A stretch of 64,000 nt of DNA, taken from Oasisia sp. SBJ-2009 (Eukaryota; Annelida; Polychaeta; Sabellida; Siboglinidae). Of the stretch, positions 29,024-41,527 are shown one piece after another (the stretch's first letter is position 1; every line of letters starts with the position of its first letter). The notes below the pieces were generated by a model, which saw only the letters and a list, made by a program, of their open reading frames with translations, was not told where the DNA came from and did not search any database. Both the position numbers and the translations under genes were made by a program. The stretch lies in NCBI GenBank assembly GCA_964017155.1, contig OZ024867.1, positions 14,907,500 to 14,971,499 on the forward strand, given 5' to 3'.

Positions 29024-29303
29024 TGTAAGACTTGATGTGTAAGAGTTGGTGTGTAAGACTTGGTGTGTAAGACATGGTGTGTAATACTTGATGTGTAAGA
29101 CTTGATGTGTAAGACTTGATGTGTAAGACTTGGTGTGTAAGACTTGATGTGTAAGACTTGGAGTGTAAGACTTGATGTGTAAGAGTTGGTGTGTAAGACT
29201 TGGTGTGTAAGACATGGTGTGTAATACTTGATGTGTAAGACTTGATGTGTAAGACTTGATGTGTAAGACTTGGTGTGTAAGACTTGATGTGTAAGACTTG
29301 GTG
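29024..29303 (+). repeat. Local 140-bp (10-unit) tandem duplication
   Basis: The run beginning at the GAGTTGG unit near 29,043 is repeated starting near 29,183, exactly ten units later, including the intervening TAATACTTGATG and the paired ATGTGTAAG units. The two halves (29,024-29,163 and 29,164-29,303) differ by a GAG for GTG change at 29,161-29,163. This is a small, probably recent local expansion, and it marks the left edge of the 1,722-bp repeat's right member. Confidence 0.75.
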
Positions 29304-30647
29304 TGTAAGACTTGATGTGTAAGACATGGTGTGTAAGACTTGGTGTGTAAGATATGGTGTGTAATACTTGATATGTAAGACTTGGTGTGTAAGACATGGT
29401 GCGTAAGACTTGGTGTGTAAGACATGGTGTGTAAGACATGGTGTGTAAGACTTGGTGTGTAACACATGGTGTGTAAGACTTGGTGTGTAAGACATGGTGT
29501 GTAGGACATGGTGTGTAAGACATGGTGTGTAAGACATGGTGTGTAAAACTTGGTGTGTAAGACATGGTGTGTATGACCTGGTGTGCAAGACATGGTGTGT
29601 AAGACCTGGTGTGTAAGACATGGTGTGTAAGACTTGGTGTGTAAGACATGGTGTGTAAGACTTGGTGTGTAAGACATGGTGTGTAAGACTTGGTGTGTAA
29701 GATATGGTGTGTAATACTTGATATGTAAGACTTGGTGTGTAAGACATGGTGTGTAAGACTTGGTGTGTAAGACATGGTGTGTAAGACATGGTGTATAAGA
29801 CCTGGTGTTTAACACATGGTGTGTAAGACTTGGTGTGTAAGACATGGTGTGTTGGACATGGTGTATACGACATGGTGTGTAAGACTTGGTGTGTAAAACT
29901 TGGTGTGTAAGACATGGTGTGTAAGACCTGGTGTGTAAGACATGGTGTGTACGACATGGTGTGTAAGACTTGGTGTGTAAGACTCGGTGTGTAAGATTTG
30001 GTGTGTAACACATGGTGTGTAAGACTTGGTGTGAAAGACTTGGTGTGTAAGACTTGATGTGTAAGACTTGGTGTGTAAGACTTGGTGTGTAAGACACGGT
30101 GTGTAATACTTGATGTGTAAGACTTGATGTGTAAGACTTGATGTGTAAGACTTGGTGTGTAAGACTTGATGTGTAAGACTTGGTGTGAAACACTTGATGT
30201 GTAAGACTTGATGTGTAAGACTTGATGTGTAAGACTTGGTGAGTAAGACTTGGTGTGTAAGACTTGGTGTGTAAGACATGGTGTGTTATACTTGATGTGT
30301 AAGATTTGATGTGTAAGACAGGGTGTGAAAGACATGGTGTGTAAGACTTGGTGTGTAAGACATGGTGTGTAAGACTTGGTGTGTAAGACATGGTGTGTAA
30401 TACTTGGTGTGTAAGACTTGATGTGTAAGACTTGGTGTTTAAGACTTGGTGTGTAAGACATGGTGTGTAATACTTGATGTGTAAGACTTGATGTGTAAGA
30501 CTTGATGTGTAAGACTTGGTGTGTAAGACTTGATGTGTAAGACTTGGTGTGAAACACTTGATGTGTAAGACTTGATGTGTAAGACTTGATGTGTAAGACT
30601 TGGTGAGTAAGACTTGGTGTGTAAGACTTGGTGTGTAAGACATGGTG
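29164..30647 (+). repeat. 1,722-bp-displaced repeat, right member
   Basis: Copy of 27,442-28,925. It spans the point 29,863 at which the 29.9-kb duplication of the window start begins, so the same stretch is seen three times (27,442-28,925; 29,164-30,647; and from about 29,863 on also as 1-785). Confidence 0.75.
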
Positions 30648-33600
30648 TGTTATACTTGATGTGTAAGATTTGATGTGTAAGACAGGGTGTGAAAGACATG
30701 GTGTGTAAGACTTGGTGTGTAAGACATGGTGTGTAAGACTTGGTGTGTAACACATGGTGTGTAAGACTTGGTGTGTAAGACATGGTGTGTAGGACATGGT
30801 GTGTAGGACATGGTGTGTAAGACTTGGTGTGTAAAACTTGGTGTGTAAGACATGGTGTGTAAGACCTGGTGTGTAAGACATGGTGTGTAAGACCTGGTGT
30901 GTAAGACATGGTGTATAAGACTTGGTGTGTAAGACATGGTGTGTAAGACTTGGTGTGTAAGACATGGTGTGTAAGACTTGGTGTGTAAGATATGGTATGT
31001 AATACTTGATATGTAAGACTTGGTGTGTAAGACATGGTGTGTAAGACTTGGTGTGTAAGACATGGTGTGTAAGACATGGTGTATAAGACCTGGTGTGTAA
31101 CACATGGTGTGTAAGACTTGGTGTGTAAGACATGGTGTGTTGGACATGGTGTATACGACATGGTGTGTAAGACTTGGTGTGTAAAACTTGGTGTGTAAAA
31201 CATGGTGTGTAAGACCTGGTGTGTAAGACATGGTGTGTACGACATGGTGTGTAGGACTTGGTGTGTAAGACTCGGTGTGTAACACTTGGTGTGTAAGACA
31301 TGGTGTGTCAGACTTGATGTGTAAGACTTGGTGTGAAACACTTGATGTGTAAGACTTGATGTGTAAGACTTGATGTGTAAGACTTGGTGAGTAAGACTTG
31401 GTGTGTAAGACATGGTGTGTAAGACTTGGTGTGTAAGACATGGTGTGTAAGACATGGTGTGTAAGACTTGGTGTATAACACATGGTGTGTAAGACTTGGT
31501 GTGTAAGACATGGTGTGTAGGACATGGTGTGTAGGACATGGTGTGTAAGACTTGGTGTGTAAAACTTGGTGTGTAAGACATGGTGTGTAAGACCTGGTGT
31601 GTAAGACATGGTGTGTAAGACCTGGTGTGTAAGACATGGTGTGTAAGACTTGGTGTGAAAGACTTGATGTGTAAGACTTGATGTGTACGACTTGGTGTGT
31701 AAGACTTGGTGTGTAAGACATGGTGTGTAAGACTTGGTGTGTAATACTTGATATGTAAGATTTGATGTGTAAGACATGCTGTGTAAGACATGGTGTGTAA
31801 GACTTGGTGTGTAAGACATGGTGTGTAAGACTTGGTGTTTAAGACTTGGTGTGAAAGACTTGATGTGTAAGACATGGTGTGTAAGACTTGATGTGTAAGA
31901 CTTGATGTGTAAGACTTGATGTGTATGACTTGGTGTGTAAGACTTGGTGTGTAAGACATGGTGTGTTATACTTGATGTGTAAGATTTGATGTGTAAGACA
32001 TGGTGTGTAAGACATGGTGTGTAAGACTTGGTGTGTAAGACATGGTGTGTAAGACTTGGTGTGTAAGACATTGTGTGTAAGACTTGGTGTGTAAGACATG
32101 GTGTGTAAGACTTGGTGTGTAAGACTCGGTGTGTAAGACATGGTGTTTAAGACATGGTGTGTAAGACATGGTGTGTAAGACCTGGTGTGTAAGACATGGT
32201 GTGTAAGGCCTGGTGTGTAAGACTTGGTGTGTAAGACTTGATGTGTAAGACTTGATGTGTAAGACTTGGTGTGTAAGACCAGGTGTGTAAGACTTGGTGT
32301 GTAAGACTTGTTGTGTACGACATGGTGTGTAAGACCTGGTGTGTAAGACATGGTGTGTAAGACCTGGTGTGTAAGACATGGTGTGTAAGATTTGATGTGT
32401 AAGACTTGATGAGTAAGACTTGATGTGTAAGACTTGGTGTGTAAGACTTGGTGTGTAAGACATGGTGTGTAAGACTTGGTGTGTAAGACATGGTGTGCAA
32501 GACATGGTGTGTAAGACTTGGTGTGTAAGACATGGTGTGTAAGACTTGGTGTGTAAGACATGGTGTGTAATACTTGATATGTAAGATTTGATGTGTAAGA
32601 CATGGTGTGTAAGACTTGGTGTGTAAGACATGGTGTGTAAGACTTGGTGTGTAAGACATGGTGTGTAAGACTTGGTGTGTAAGACATGGTGTGTAAGACA
32701 TGGTGTGTAAGACTTGGTGTGTAAGACTTGGTGTGAAAGACTTGATGTGTAAGTCTTGATGTGTAAGACTTGATGTGTAAGATTTGGTGTGTAAGACTTG
32801 GTGTGTAAGACATGGTGTGTAAGACTTGGTGTGTAAGACTTGGTGTGAAAGACTTGATGTGTAAGACATGGTGTGTAAGACTTGATGTGTAAGACTTGAT
32901 GTGTAAGACTTGATGTGTATGACTTGGTGTGTAAGACTTGGTGTGTAAGACATGGTGTGTTATACTTGATGTGTAAGATTTGATGTGTAAGACATGGTGT
33001 GTAAGACTTGATGTGTAAGACTTGGTGAGTAAGACTTGGTGTGTAAGACTTGGTGTGTAAGACATGGTGTGTTATACTTGATGTGTAAGATTTGATGTGT
33101 AAGACAGGGTGTGAAAGACATGGTGTGTAAGACTTGGTGTGTAAGACATGGTGTGTAAGACTTGGTGTGTAACACATGGTGTGTAAGACTTGGTGTGTAA
33201 GACATGGTGTGTAGGACATGGTGTGTAGGACATGGTGTGTAAGACTTGGTGTGTAAAACTTGGTGTGTAAGACATGGTGTGTAAGACCTGGTGTGTAAGA
33301 CATGGTGTGTAAGACCTGGTGTGTAAGACATGGTGTATAAGACTTGGTGTGTAAGACATGGTGTGTAAGACTTGGTGTGTAAGACATGGTGTGTAAGACT
33401 TGGTGTGTAAGATATGGTGTGTAATACTTGATATGTAAGACTTGGTGTGTAAGACATGGTATGTAAGACTTGGTGTGTAAGACATGGTGTGTAAGACATG
33501 GTGTATAAGACCTGGTGTGTAACACATGGTGTGTAAGACTTGGTGTGTAAGACATGGTGTGTTGGACATGGTGTATACGACATGGTGTGTAAGACTTGGT

Positions 33601-34922
33601 GTGTAAAACTTGGTGTGTAAAACATGGTGTGTAAGACCTGGTGTGTAAGACATGGTGTGTACGACATGGTGTGTAGGACTTGGTGTGTAAGACTCGGTGT
33701 GTAACACTTGGTGTGTAAGACATGGTGTGTCAGACTTGATGTGTAAGACTTGGTGTGAAACACTTGATGTGTAAGACTTCATGTGTAAGACTTGATGTGT
33801 AAGACTTGGTGAGTAAGACTTGGTGTGTAAGACATGGTGTGTAAGACTTGGTGTGTAAGACATGGTGTTTAAGACATGGTGTGTAAGACTTGGTGTATAA
33901 CACATGGTGTGTAAGACTTGGTGTGTAAGACATGGTGTGTAGGACATGGTGTGTAGGACATGGTGTGTAAGACTTGGTGTGTAAAACTTGGTGTGTAAGA
34001 CATGGTGTGTAAGACCTGGTGTGTAAGACATGGTGTGTAAGACCTGGTGTGTAAGACATGGTGTGTAAGACTTGGTGTGTAAGACATGGTGTGTAAGACT
34101 TGGTGTGTAAGACATGGTGTGTAACACTTGGTGTGTAAGATATGGTGTGTAATACTTGATGTGTAAGACCTGGTGTGTAAGACTTGGTGTGTAAGACATG
34201 GTGTGTAATACTTGATGTGTAAGACTTGATGTGTACGACATGGTGTGTAAGCCCTGGTGTGTAAGACATGGTGTGTAAGACCTGGTGTGTAAGACATGGT
34301 GTGTAAGACTTGGTGTGAAAGACTTGATGTGTAAGACTTGATGTGTACGACTTGGTGTGTAAGACTTGGTGTGTAAGACATGGTGTGTAAGACTTGGTGT
34401 GTAATACTTGATATGTAAGATTTGATGTGTAAGACATGGTGTGTAAGACATGGTGTGTAAGACTTGGTGTGTAAGACATGGTGTGTAAGACTTGGTGTGT
34501 AAGACTTGGTGTGAAAGACTTGATGTGTAAGACATGGTGTGTAAGACTTGATGTGTAAGACTTGATGTGTAAGACTTGATGTGTATGACTTGGTGTGTAA
34601 GACTTCGTGTGTAAGACATGGTGTGTTATACTTGATGTGTAAGATTTGATGTGTAAGACATGGTGTGTAAGACATGGTGTGTAAGACTTGGTGTGTAAGA
34701 CATGGTGTGTAAGACTTGGTGTGTAAGACATTGTGTGTAAGACTTGGTGTGTAAGACATGGTGTGTAAGACTTGGTGTGTAAGACTTGGTGTGAAAGACT
34801 TGATGTGTAAGTCTTGATGTGTAAGACTTGATGTGTAAGATTTGGTGTGTAAGACTTGGTGTGTAAGACATGGTGTGTAAGACTTGGTGTGTAAGACTTG
34901 GTGTGAAAGACTTGATGTGTAA

Positions 34923-37900
34923 GACATGGTGTGTAAGACTTGATGTGTAAGACTTGATGTGTAAGACTTAATGTGTATGACTTGGTGTGTAAGACTTGGT
35001 GTGTAAGACATGGTGTGTTATACTTGATGTGTAAGATTTGATGTGTAAGACATGGTGTGTAAGACATGGTGTGTAAGACTTGGTGTGTAAGACATGGTGT
35101 GTAAGACTTGGTGTGTAAGACATTGTGTGTAAGACTTGGTGTGTAAGACATGGTGTGTAAGACTTGGTGTGTAAGACTCGGTGTGTAAGACATGGTGTTT
35201 AAGACATGGTGTGTAAGACATGGTGTGTAAGACCTGGTGTGTAAGACATGGTGTGTAAGGCCTGGTGTGTAAGACTTGGTGTGTAAGACTTGATGTGTAA
35301 GACTTGATGTGTAAGACTTGTTGTGTACGACATGGTGTGTAAGACCTGGTGTGTAAGACATGGTGTGTAAGACCTGGTGTGTAAGACTTGGTGTGTAAGA
35401 CTTGATGTGTAAGACTTGGTGTGTAAGACTTGTTGTGTACGACATAGTGTGTAAGACCTGGTGTGTAAGACATGGTGTGTAAGACCTGGTGTGTAAGACA
35501 TGGTGTGTAAGATTTGATGTGTAAGACTTGATGAGTAAGACTTGATGTGTAAGACTTGGTGTGTAAGACTTGGTGTGTAAGACATGGTGTGTAAGACTTG
35601 GTGTGTAAGACATGGTGTGCAAGACATGGTGTGTAAGACTTGGTGTGTAAGACATGGTGTGTAAGACTTGGTGTGTAAGACATGGTGTGTAATACTTGAT
35701 ATGTAAGATTTGATGTGTAAGACATGGTGTGTAAGACTTGGTGTGTAAGACATGGTGTGTAAGACTTGGTGTGTAAGACATGGTGTGTAAGACTTGGTGT
35801 GTAAGACATGGTGTGTAAGACTTGGTGTGAAAGACTTGGTGTGTAAGACTTGATGTGTAAGAGTTGGTGTGTAAGACTTGGTGTGTAAGACATGGTGTGT
35901 AATACTTGATGTGTAAGACTTGATGTGTAAGACTTGATGTGTAAGACTTGGTGTGTAAGACTTGATGTGTAAGACTTGGTGTGAAACACTTGATGTGTAA
36001 GACTTGATGTGTAAGACTTGATGTGTAAGATTTGGTGAGTAAGACTTGGTGTGTAAGACTTGGTGTGTAAGACATGGTGTGTTATACTTGATGTGTAAGA
36101 TTTGATGTGTAAGACAGGGTGTGAAAGACATGGTGTGTAAGACTTGGTGTGTAAGACATGGTGTGTAAGACTTGGTGTGTAAGACATGGTGTGTAAGACT
36201 TGGTGTGTAAGACATGGTGTGTAAGACATGGTGTGTAAGACTTGGTGTGTAACACATGGTGTGTAAGACTTGGTGTGTAAGACATGGTGTGTAGGACATG
36301 GTGTGTAGGACATGGTGTGTAAGACATGGTGTGTACGACATGGTGTGTAAGACATGGTGTTTAAGACTTGGTGTGTAACACATGGTGTGTAAGACTTGGT
36401 GTGTAAGACATGGTGTGTAGGACATGGTGTGTAGGACATGGTGTGTAAGACTTGGTGTGTAAAACTTGGTGTGTAAGACATGGTGTGTAAGACCTGGTGT
36501 GTAAGACATGGTGTGTAAGACCTGGTGTGTAAGACATGGTGTGTAAGACTTGGTGTGTAAGACATGGTGTGTAAGACTTGGTGTGTAAGACATGGTGTGT
36601 AAGACTTGGTGTGTAAGATATGGTGTGTAATACTTGGTGTGAAAGACTTGGTGTGTAAGACTTGATGTGTAAGACTTGGTGTGTAAGACTTGGTGTGTAA
36701 GACATGGTGTGTAATACTTGATGTGTAAGACTTGATGTGTAAGACTTGATGTGTAAGACTTGGTGTGTAAGACTTGATGTGTAAGACTTGGTGTGAAACA
36801 CTTGATGTGTAAGACTTGATGTGTAAGACTTGATGTGTAAGACTTGGTGAGTAAGACTTGGTGTGTAAGACTTGGTGTGTAAGACATGGTGTGTTGTACT
36901 TGATGTGTAAGATTTGATGTGTAAGACAGGGTGTGAAAGACATGGTGTGTAAGACTTGGTGTGTAAGACATGGTGTGTAAGACTTGGTGTGTAAGACATG
37001 GTGTGTAATACTTGATGTGTAAGACTTGATGTGTACGACATGGTGTGTAAGCCCTGGTGAGTAAGACATGGTGTGTAAGACCTGGTGTGTAAGACATGGT
37101 GTGTAAGACTTGGTGTGACAGACTTGATGTGTAAGACTTGATGTGTACGACTTGGTGTGTAAAACTTGGTGTGTAAGACATGGTGTGTAAGACTTGGTGT
37201 GTAAGACTTGGTGTGAAAGACTTGATGTGTAAGTCTTGATGTGTAAGACTTGATGTGTAAGACTTGGTGTGTAAGACTTGATGTGTAAGACTTGGTGTGA
37301 AAGACTTGATGTGTAAGACTTGATGTGTAAGACTTGATGTGTAAGACTTGGTGTGTAAGACTTGGTGTGTAAGACTTGGTGTGTAAGACATGGTGTGTAA
37401 GACTTGGTGTATAAGATATGGTGTGTAAGACCTGGTGTGTAAGACATGGTGTGTAAGACCTGGTGTGTAAGACATGGTGTGTAAGACTTGGTGTGTAAGA
37501 CATGGTGTGTAACACTTGGTGTGTAAGACATGGTGTGTAAGACTTGGTGTGTAAGATATGGTGTGTAATACTTGATATGTAAGACTTGGTGTGTAAGACA
37601 TGGTGTGTAAGACTTGGTGTGTAAGACATGGTGTGTAAGACATGGTGTGTATGACCTGGTGTGTAAGACATGGTGTGTAAGACCTGGTGTGTAAGACATG
37701 GTGTGTAAGACTTGGTGTGTAAGACATGGTGTGTAACACTTGGTGTGTAAGACATGGTGTGTAAGACTTGGTGTGTAAGATATGGTGTGTAATACTTGAT
37801 ATGTAAGACTTGGTGTGTAAGACATGGTGTGTAAGACTTGGTGTGTAAGACATGGTGTGTAAGACATGGTGTATAAGACCTGGTGTTTAACACATGGTGT

Positions 37901-38030
37901 GTAAGACTTGGTGTGTAAGACATGGTGTGTTGGACATGGTGTATACGACATGGTGTGTAAGACTTAGTGTGTAAAACTTGGTGTGTAAGACATGGTGTGT
38001 AAGACCTGGTGTGTAAGACATGGTGTGTAC
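34923..38030 (+). repeat. 3,108-bp nested tandem unit, first of pair (HOR copy 4)
   Basis: Counterpart of 5,061-8,168 at +29,862 bp, with the same order of CTTAATG, GTAAGGCC, GAGTTGG and CTTAGTG landmark units. Confidence 0.86.
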
Positions 38031-41000
38031 GACATGGTGTGTAAGACTTGATGTGTAAGACTTGATGTGTAAGACTTAATGTGTATGACTTGGTGTGTAA
38101 GACTTGGTGTGTAAGACATGGTGTGTTATACTTGATGTGTAAGATTTGATGTGTAAGACATGGTGTGTAAGACATGGTGTGTAAGACTTGGTGTGTAAGA
38201 CATGGTGTGTAAGACTTGGTGTGTAAGACATTGTGTGTAAGACTTGGTGTGTAAGACATGGTGTGTAAGACTTGGTGTGTAAGACTCGGTGTGTAAGACA
38301 TGGTGTTTAAGACATGGTGTGTAAGACATGGTGTGTAAGACCTGGTGTGTAAGACATGGTGTGTAAGGCCTGGTGTGTAAGACTTGGTGTGTAAGACTTG
38401 ATGTGTAAGACTTGATGTGTAAGACTTGTTGTGTACGACATGGTGTGTAAGACCTGGTGTGTAAGACATGGTGTGTAAGACCTGGTGTGTAAGACTTGGT
38501 GTGTAAGACTTGATGTGTAAGACTTGGTGTGTAAGACTTGTTGTGTACGACATAGTGTGTAAGACCTGGTGTGTAAGACATGGTGTGTAAGACCTGGTGT
38601 GTAAGACATGGTGTGTAAGATTTGATGTGTAAGACTTGATGAGTAAGACTTGATGTGTAAGACTTGGTGTGTAAGACTTGGTGTGTAAGACATGGTGTGT
38701 AAGACTTGGTGTGTAAGACATGGTGTGCAAGACATGGTGTGTAAGACTTGGTGTGTAAGACATGGTGTGTAAGACTTGGTGTGTAAGACATGGTGTGTAA
38801 TACTTGATATGTAAGATTTGATGTGTAAGACATGGTGTGTAAGACTTGGTGTGTAAGACATGGTGTGTAAGACTTGGTGTGTAAGACATGGTGTGTAAGA
38901 CTTGGTGTGTAAGACATGGTGTGTAAGACTTGGTGTGAAAGACTTGGTGTGTAAGACTTGATGTGTAAGAGTTGGTGTGTAAGACTTGGTGTGTAAGACA
39001 TGGTGTGTAATACTTGATGTGTAAGACTTGATGTGTAAGACTTGATGTGTAAGACTTGGTGTGTAAGACTTGATGTGTAAGACTTGGTGTGAAACACTTG
39101 ATGTGTAAGACTTGATGTGTAAGACTTGATGTGTAAGATTTGGTGAGTAAGACTTGGTGTGTAAGACTTGGTGTGTAAGACATGGTGTGTTATACTTGAT
39201 GTGTAAGATTTGATGTGTAAGACAGGGTGTGAAAGACATGGTGTGTAAGACTTGGTGTGTAAGACATGGTGTGTAAGACTTGGTGTGTAAGACATGGTGT
39301 GTAAGACTTGGTGTGTAAGACATGGTGTGTAAGACATGGTGTGTAAGACTTGGTGTGTAACACATGGTGTGTAAGACTTGGTGTGTAAGACATGGTGTGT
39401 AGGACATGGTGTGTAGGACATGGTGTGTAAGACATGGTGTGTACGACATGGTGTGTAAGACATGGTGTTTAAGACTTGGTGTGTAACACATGGTGTGTAA
39501 GACTTGGTGTGTAAGACATGGTGTGTAGGACATGGTGTGTAGGACATGGTGTGTAAGACTTGGTGTGTAAAACTTGGTGTGTAAGACATGGTGTGTAAGA
39601 CCTGGTGTGTAAGACATGGTGTGTAAGACCTGGTGTGTAAGACATGGTGTGTAAGACTTGGTGTGTAAGACATGGTGTGTAAGACTTGGTGTGTAAGACA
39701 TGGTGTGTAAGACTTGGTGTGTAAGATATGGTGTGTAATACTTGGTGTGAAAGACTTGGTGTGTAAGACTTGATGTGTAAGACTTGGTGTGTAAGACTTG
39801 GTGTGTAAGACATGGTGTGTAATACTTGATGTGTAAGACTTGATGTGTAAGACTTGATGTGTAAGACTTGGTGTGTAAGACTTGATGTGTAAGACTTGGT
39901 GTGAAACACTTGATGTGTAAGACTTGATGTGTAAGACTTGATGTGTAAGACTTGGTGAGTAAGACTTGGTGTGTAAGACTTGGTGTGTAAGACATGGTGT
40001 GTTGTACTTGATGTGTAAGATTTGATGTGTAAGACAGGGTGTGAAAGACATGGTGTGTAAGACTTGGTGTGTAAGACATGGTGTGTAAGACTTGGTGTGT
40101 AAGACATGGTGTGTAATACTTGATGTGTAAGACTTGATGTGTACGACATGGTGTGTAAGCCCTGGTGAGTAAGACATGGTGTGTAAGACCTGGTGTGTAA
40201 GACATGGTGTGTAAGACTTGGTGTGACAGACTTGATGTGTAAGACTTGATGTGTACGACTTGGTGTGTAAAACTTGGTGTGTAAGACATGGTGTGTAAGA
40301 CTTGGTGTGTAAGACTTGGTGTGAAAGACTTGATGTGTAAGTCTTGATGTGTAAGACTTGATGTGTAAGACTTGGTGTGTAAGACTTGATGTGTAAGACT
40401 TGGTGTGAAAGACTTGATGTGTAAGACTTGATGTGTAAGACTTGATGTGTAAGACTTGGTGTGTAAGACTTGGTGTGTAAGACTTGGTGTGTAAGACATG
40501 GTGTGTAAGACTTGGTGTATAAGATATGGTGTGTAAGACCTGGTGTGTAAGACATGGTGTGTAAGACCTGGTGTGTAAGACATGGTGTGTAAGACTTGGT
40601 GTGTAAGACATGGTGTGTAACACTTGGTGTGTAAGACATGGTGTGTAAGACTTGGTGTGTAAGATATGGTGTGTAATACTTGATATGTAAGACTTGGTGT
40701 GTAAGACATGGTGTGTAAGACTTGGTGTGTAAGACATGGTGTGTAAGACATGGTGTGTATGACCTGGTGTGTAAGACATGGTGTGTAAGACCTGGTGTGT
40801 AAGACATGGTGTGTAAGACTTGGTGTGTAAGACATGGTGTGTAACACTTGGTGTGTAAGACATGGTGTGTAAGACTTGGTGTGTAAGATATGGTGTGTAA
40901 TACTTGATATGTAAGACTTGGTGTGTAAGACATGGTGTGTAAGACTTGGTGTGTAAGACATGGTGTGTAAGACATGGTGTATAAGACCTGGTGTTTAACA

Positions 41001-41138
41001 CATGGTGTGTAAGACTTGGTGTGTAAGACATGGTGTGTTGGACATGGTGTATACGACATGGTGTGTAAGACTTAGTGTGTAAAACTTGGTGTGTAAGACA
41101 TGGTGTGTAAGACCTGGTGTGTAAGACATGGTGTGTAC
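38031..41138 (+). repeat. 3,108-bp nested tandem unit, second of pair (HOR copy 4)
   Basis: Counterpart of 8,169-11,276 at +29,862 bp and adjacent duplicate of 34,923-38,030. Beyond it the array stays equal to the copy 1/copy 2 junction only to about 41,577. Confidence 0.86.
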
Positions 41139-41527
41139 GACATGGTGTGTAAGACTTGGTGTGTAAGACTCGGTGTGTAAGATTTGGTGTGTAAGACATG
41201 GTGTGTAAGACTTGGTGTGAAAGACTTGGTGTGTAAGACTTGATGTGTAAGACTTGGTGTGTAAGACTTGGTGTGTAAGACACGGTGTGTAATACTTGAT
41301 GTGTAAGACTTGATGTGTAAGACTTGATGTGTAAGACTAGGTGTGTAAGACTTGATGTGTAAGACTTGGTGTGAAACACTTGATGTGTAAGACTTGATGT
41401 GTAAGACTTGATGTGTAAGACTTGGTGAGTAAGACTTGGTGTGTAAGACTTGGTGTGTAAGACATGGTGTGTTATACTTGATGTGTAAGATTTGATGTGT
41501 AAGACTAGGTGTGAAAGACATGGTGTG

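Larger units (their letters stand above)
26919..29862 (+). repeat. Mosaic array block between truncated HOR copy 3 and the 29.9-kb duplicate
   Basis: A patchwork of segments recognisable from elsewhere in the array. It includes a TTGGACATGG-TATATAC stretch near 26,995-27,010 with changes not seen in its relatives, and part of the 1,722-bp repeat described separately. GTGCGTAAG units (a CpG variant) occur near 26,574, 27,680, 27,931 and 29,402 and I saw them nowhere else. Its right edge is where the sequence becomes equal to position 1 of the window. Confidence 0.7.
31392..41527 (+). repeat. 10,136-bp higher-order repeat, copy 4 (complete)
   Basis: Equals copy 1 at a displacement of 29,862 bp and sits inside a longer duplicated segment (1-11,715 versus 29,863-41,577). 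Only two substitutions relative to copy 1 were noticed: C at 31,779 (G at 1,917) and C at 34,606 (G at 4,744). It shares with copy 1 the C at 33,780 that separates these two from copies 2 and 3. So copies 1 and 4 are sister copies despite being furthest apart. Confidence 0.85.

Noticed and set aside
26492..30643. A fibrous or silk-like structural protein gene
   Set aside because: Ser/Thr/His/Tyr-rich repeat translation superficially fits, but open frames coexist in all three minus-strand phases, there is no signal peptide or unique terminus, and codon positions show no preference for synonymous change.
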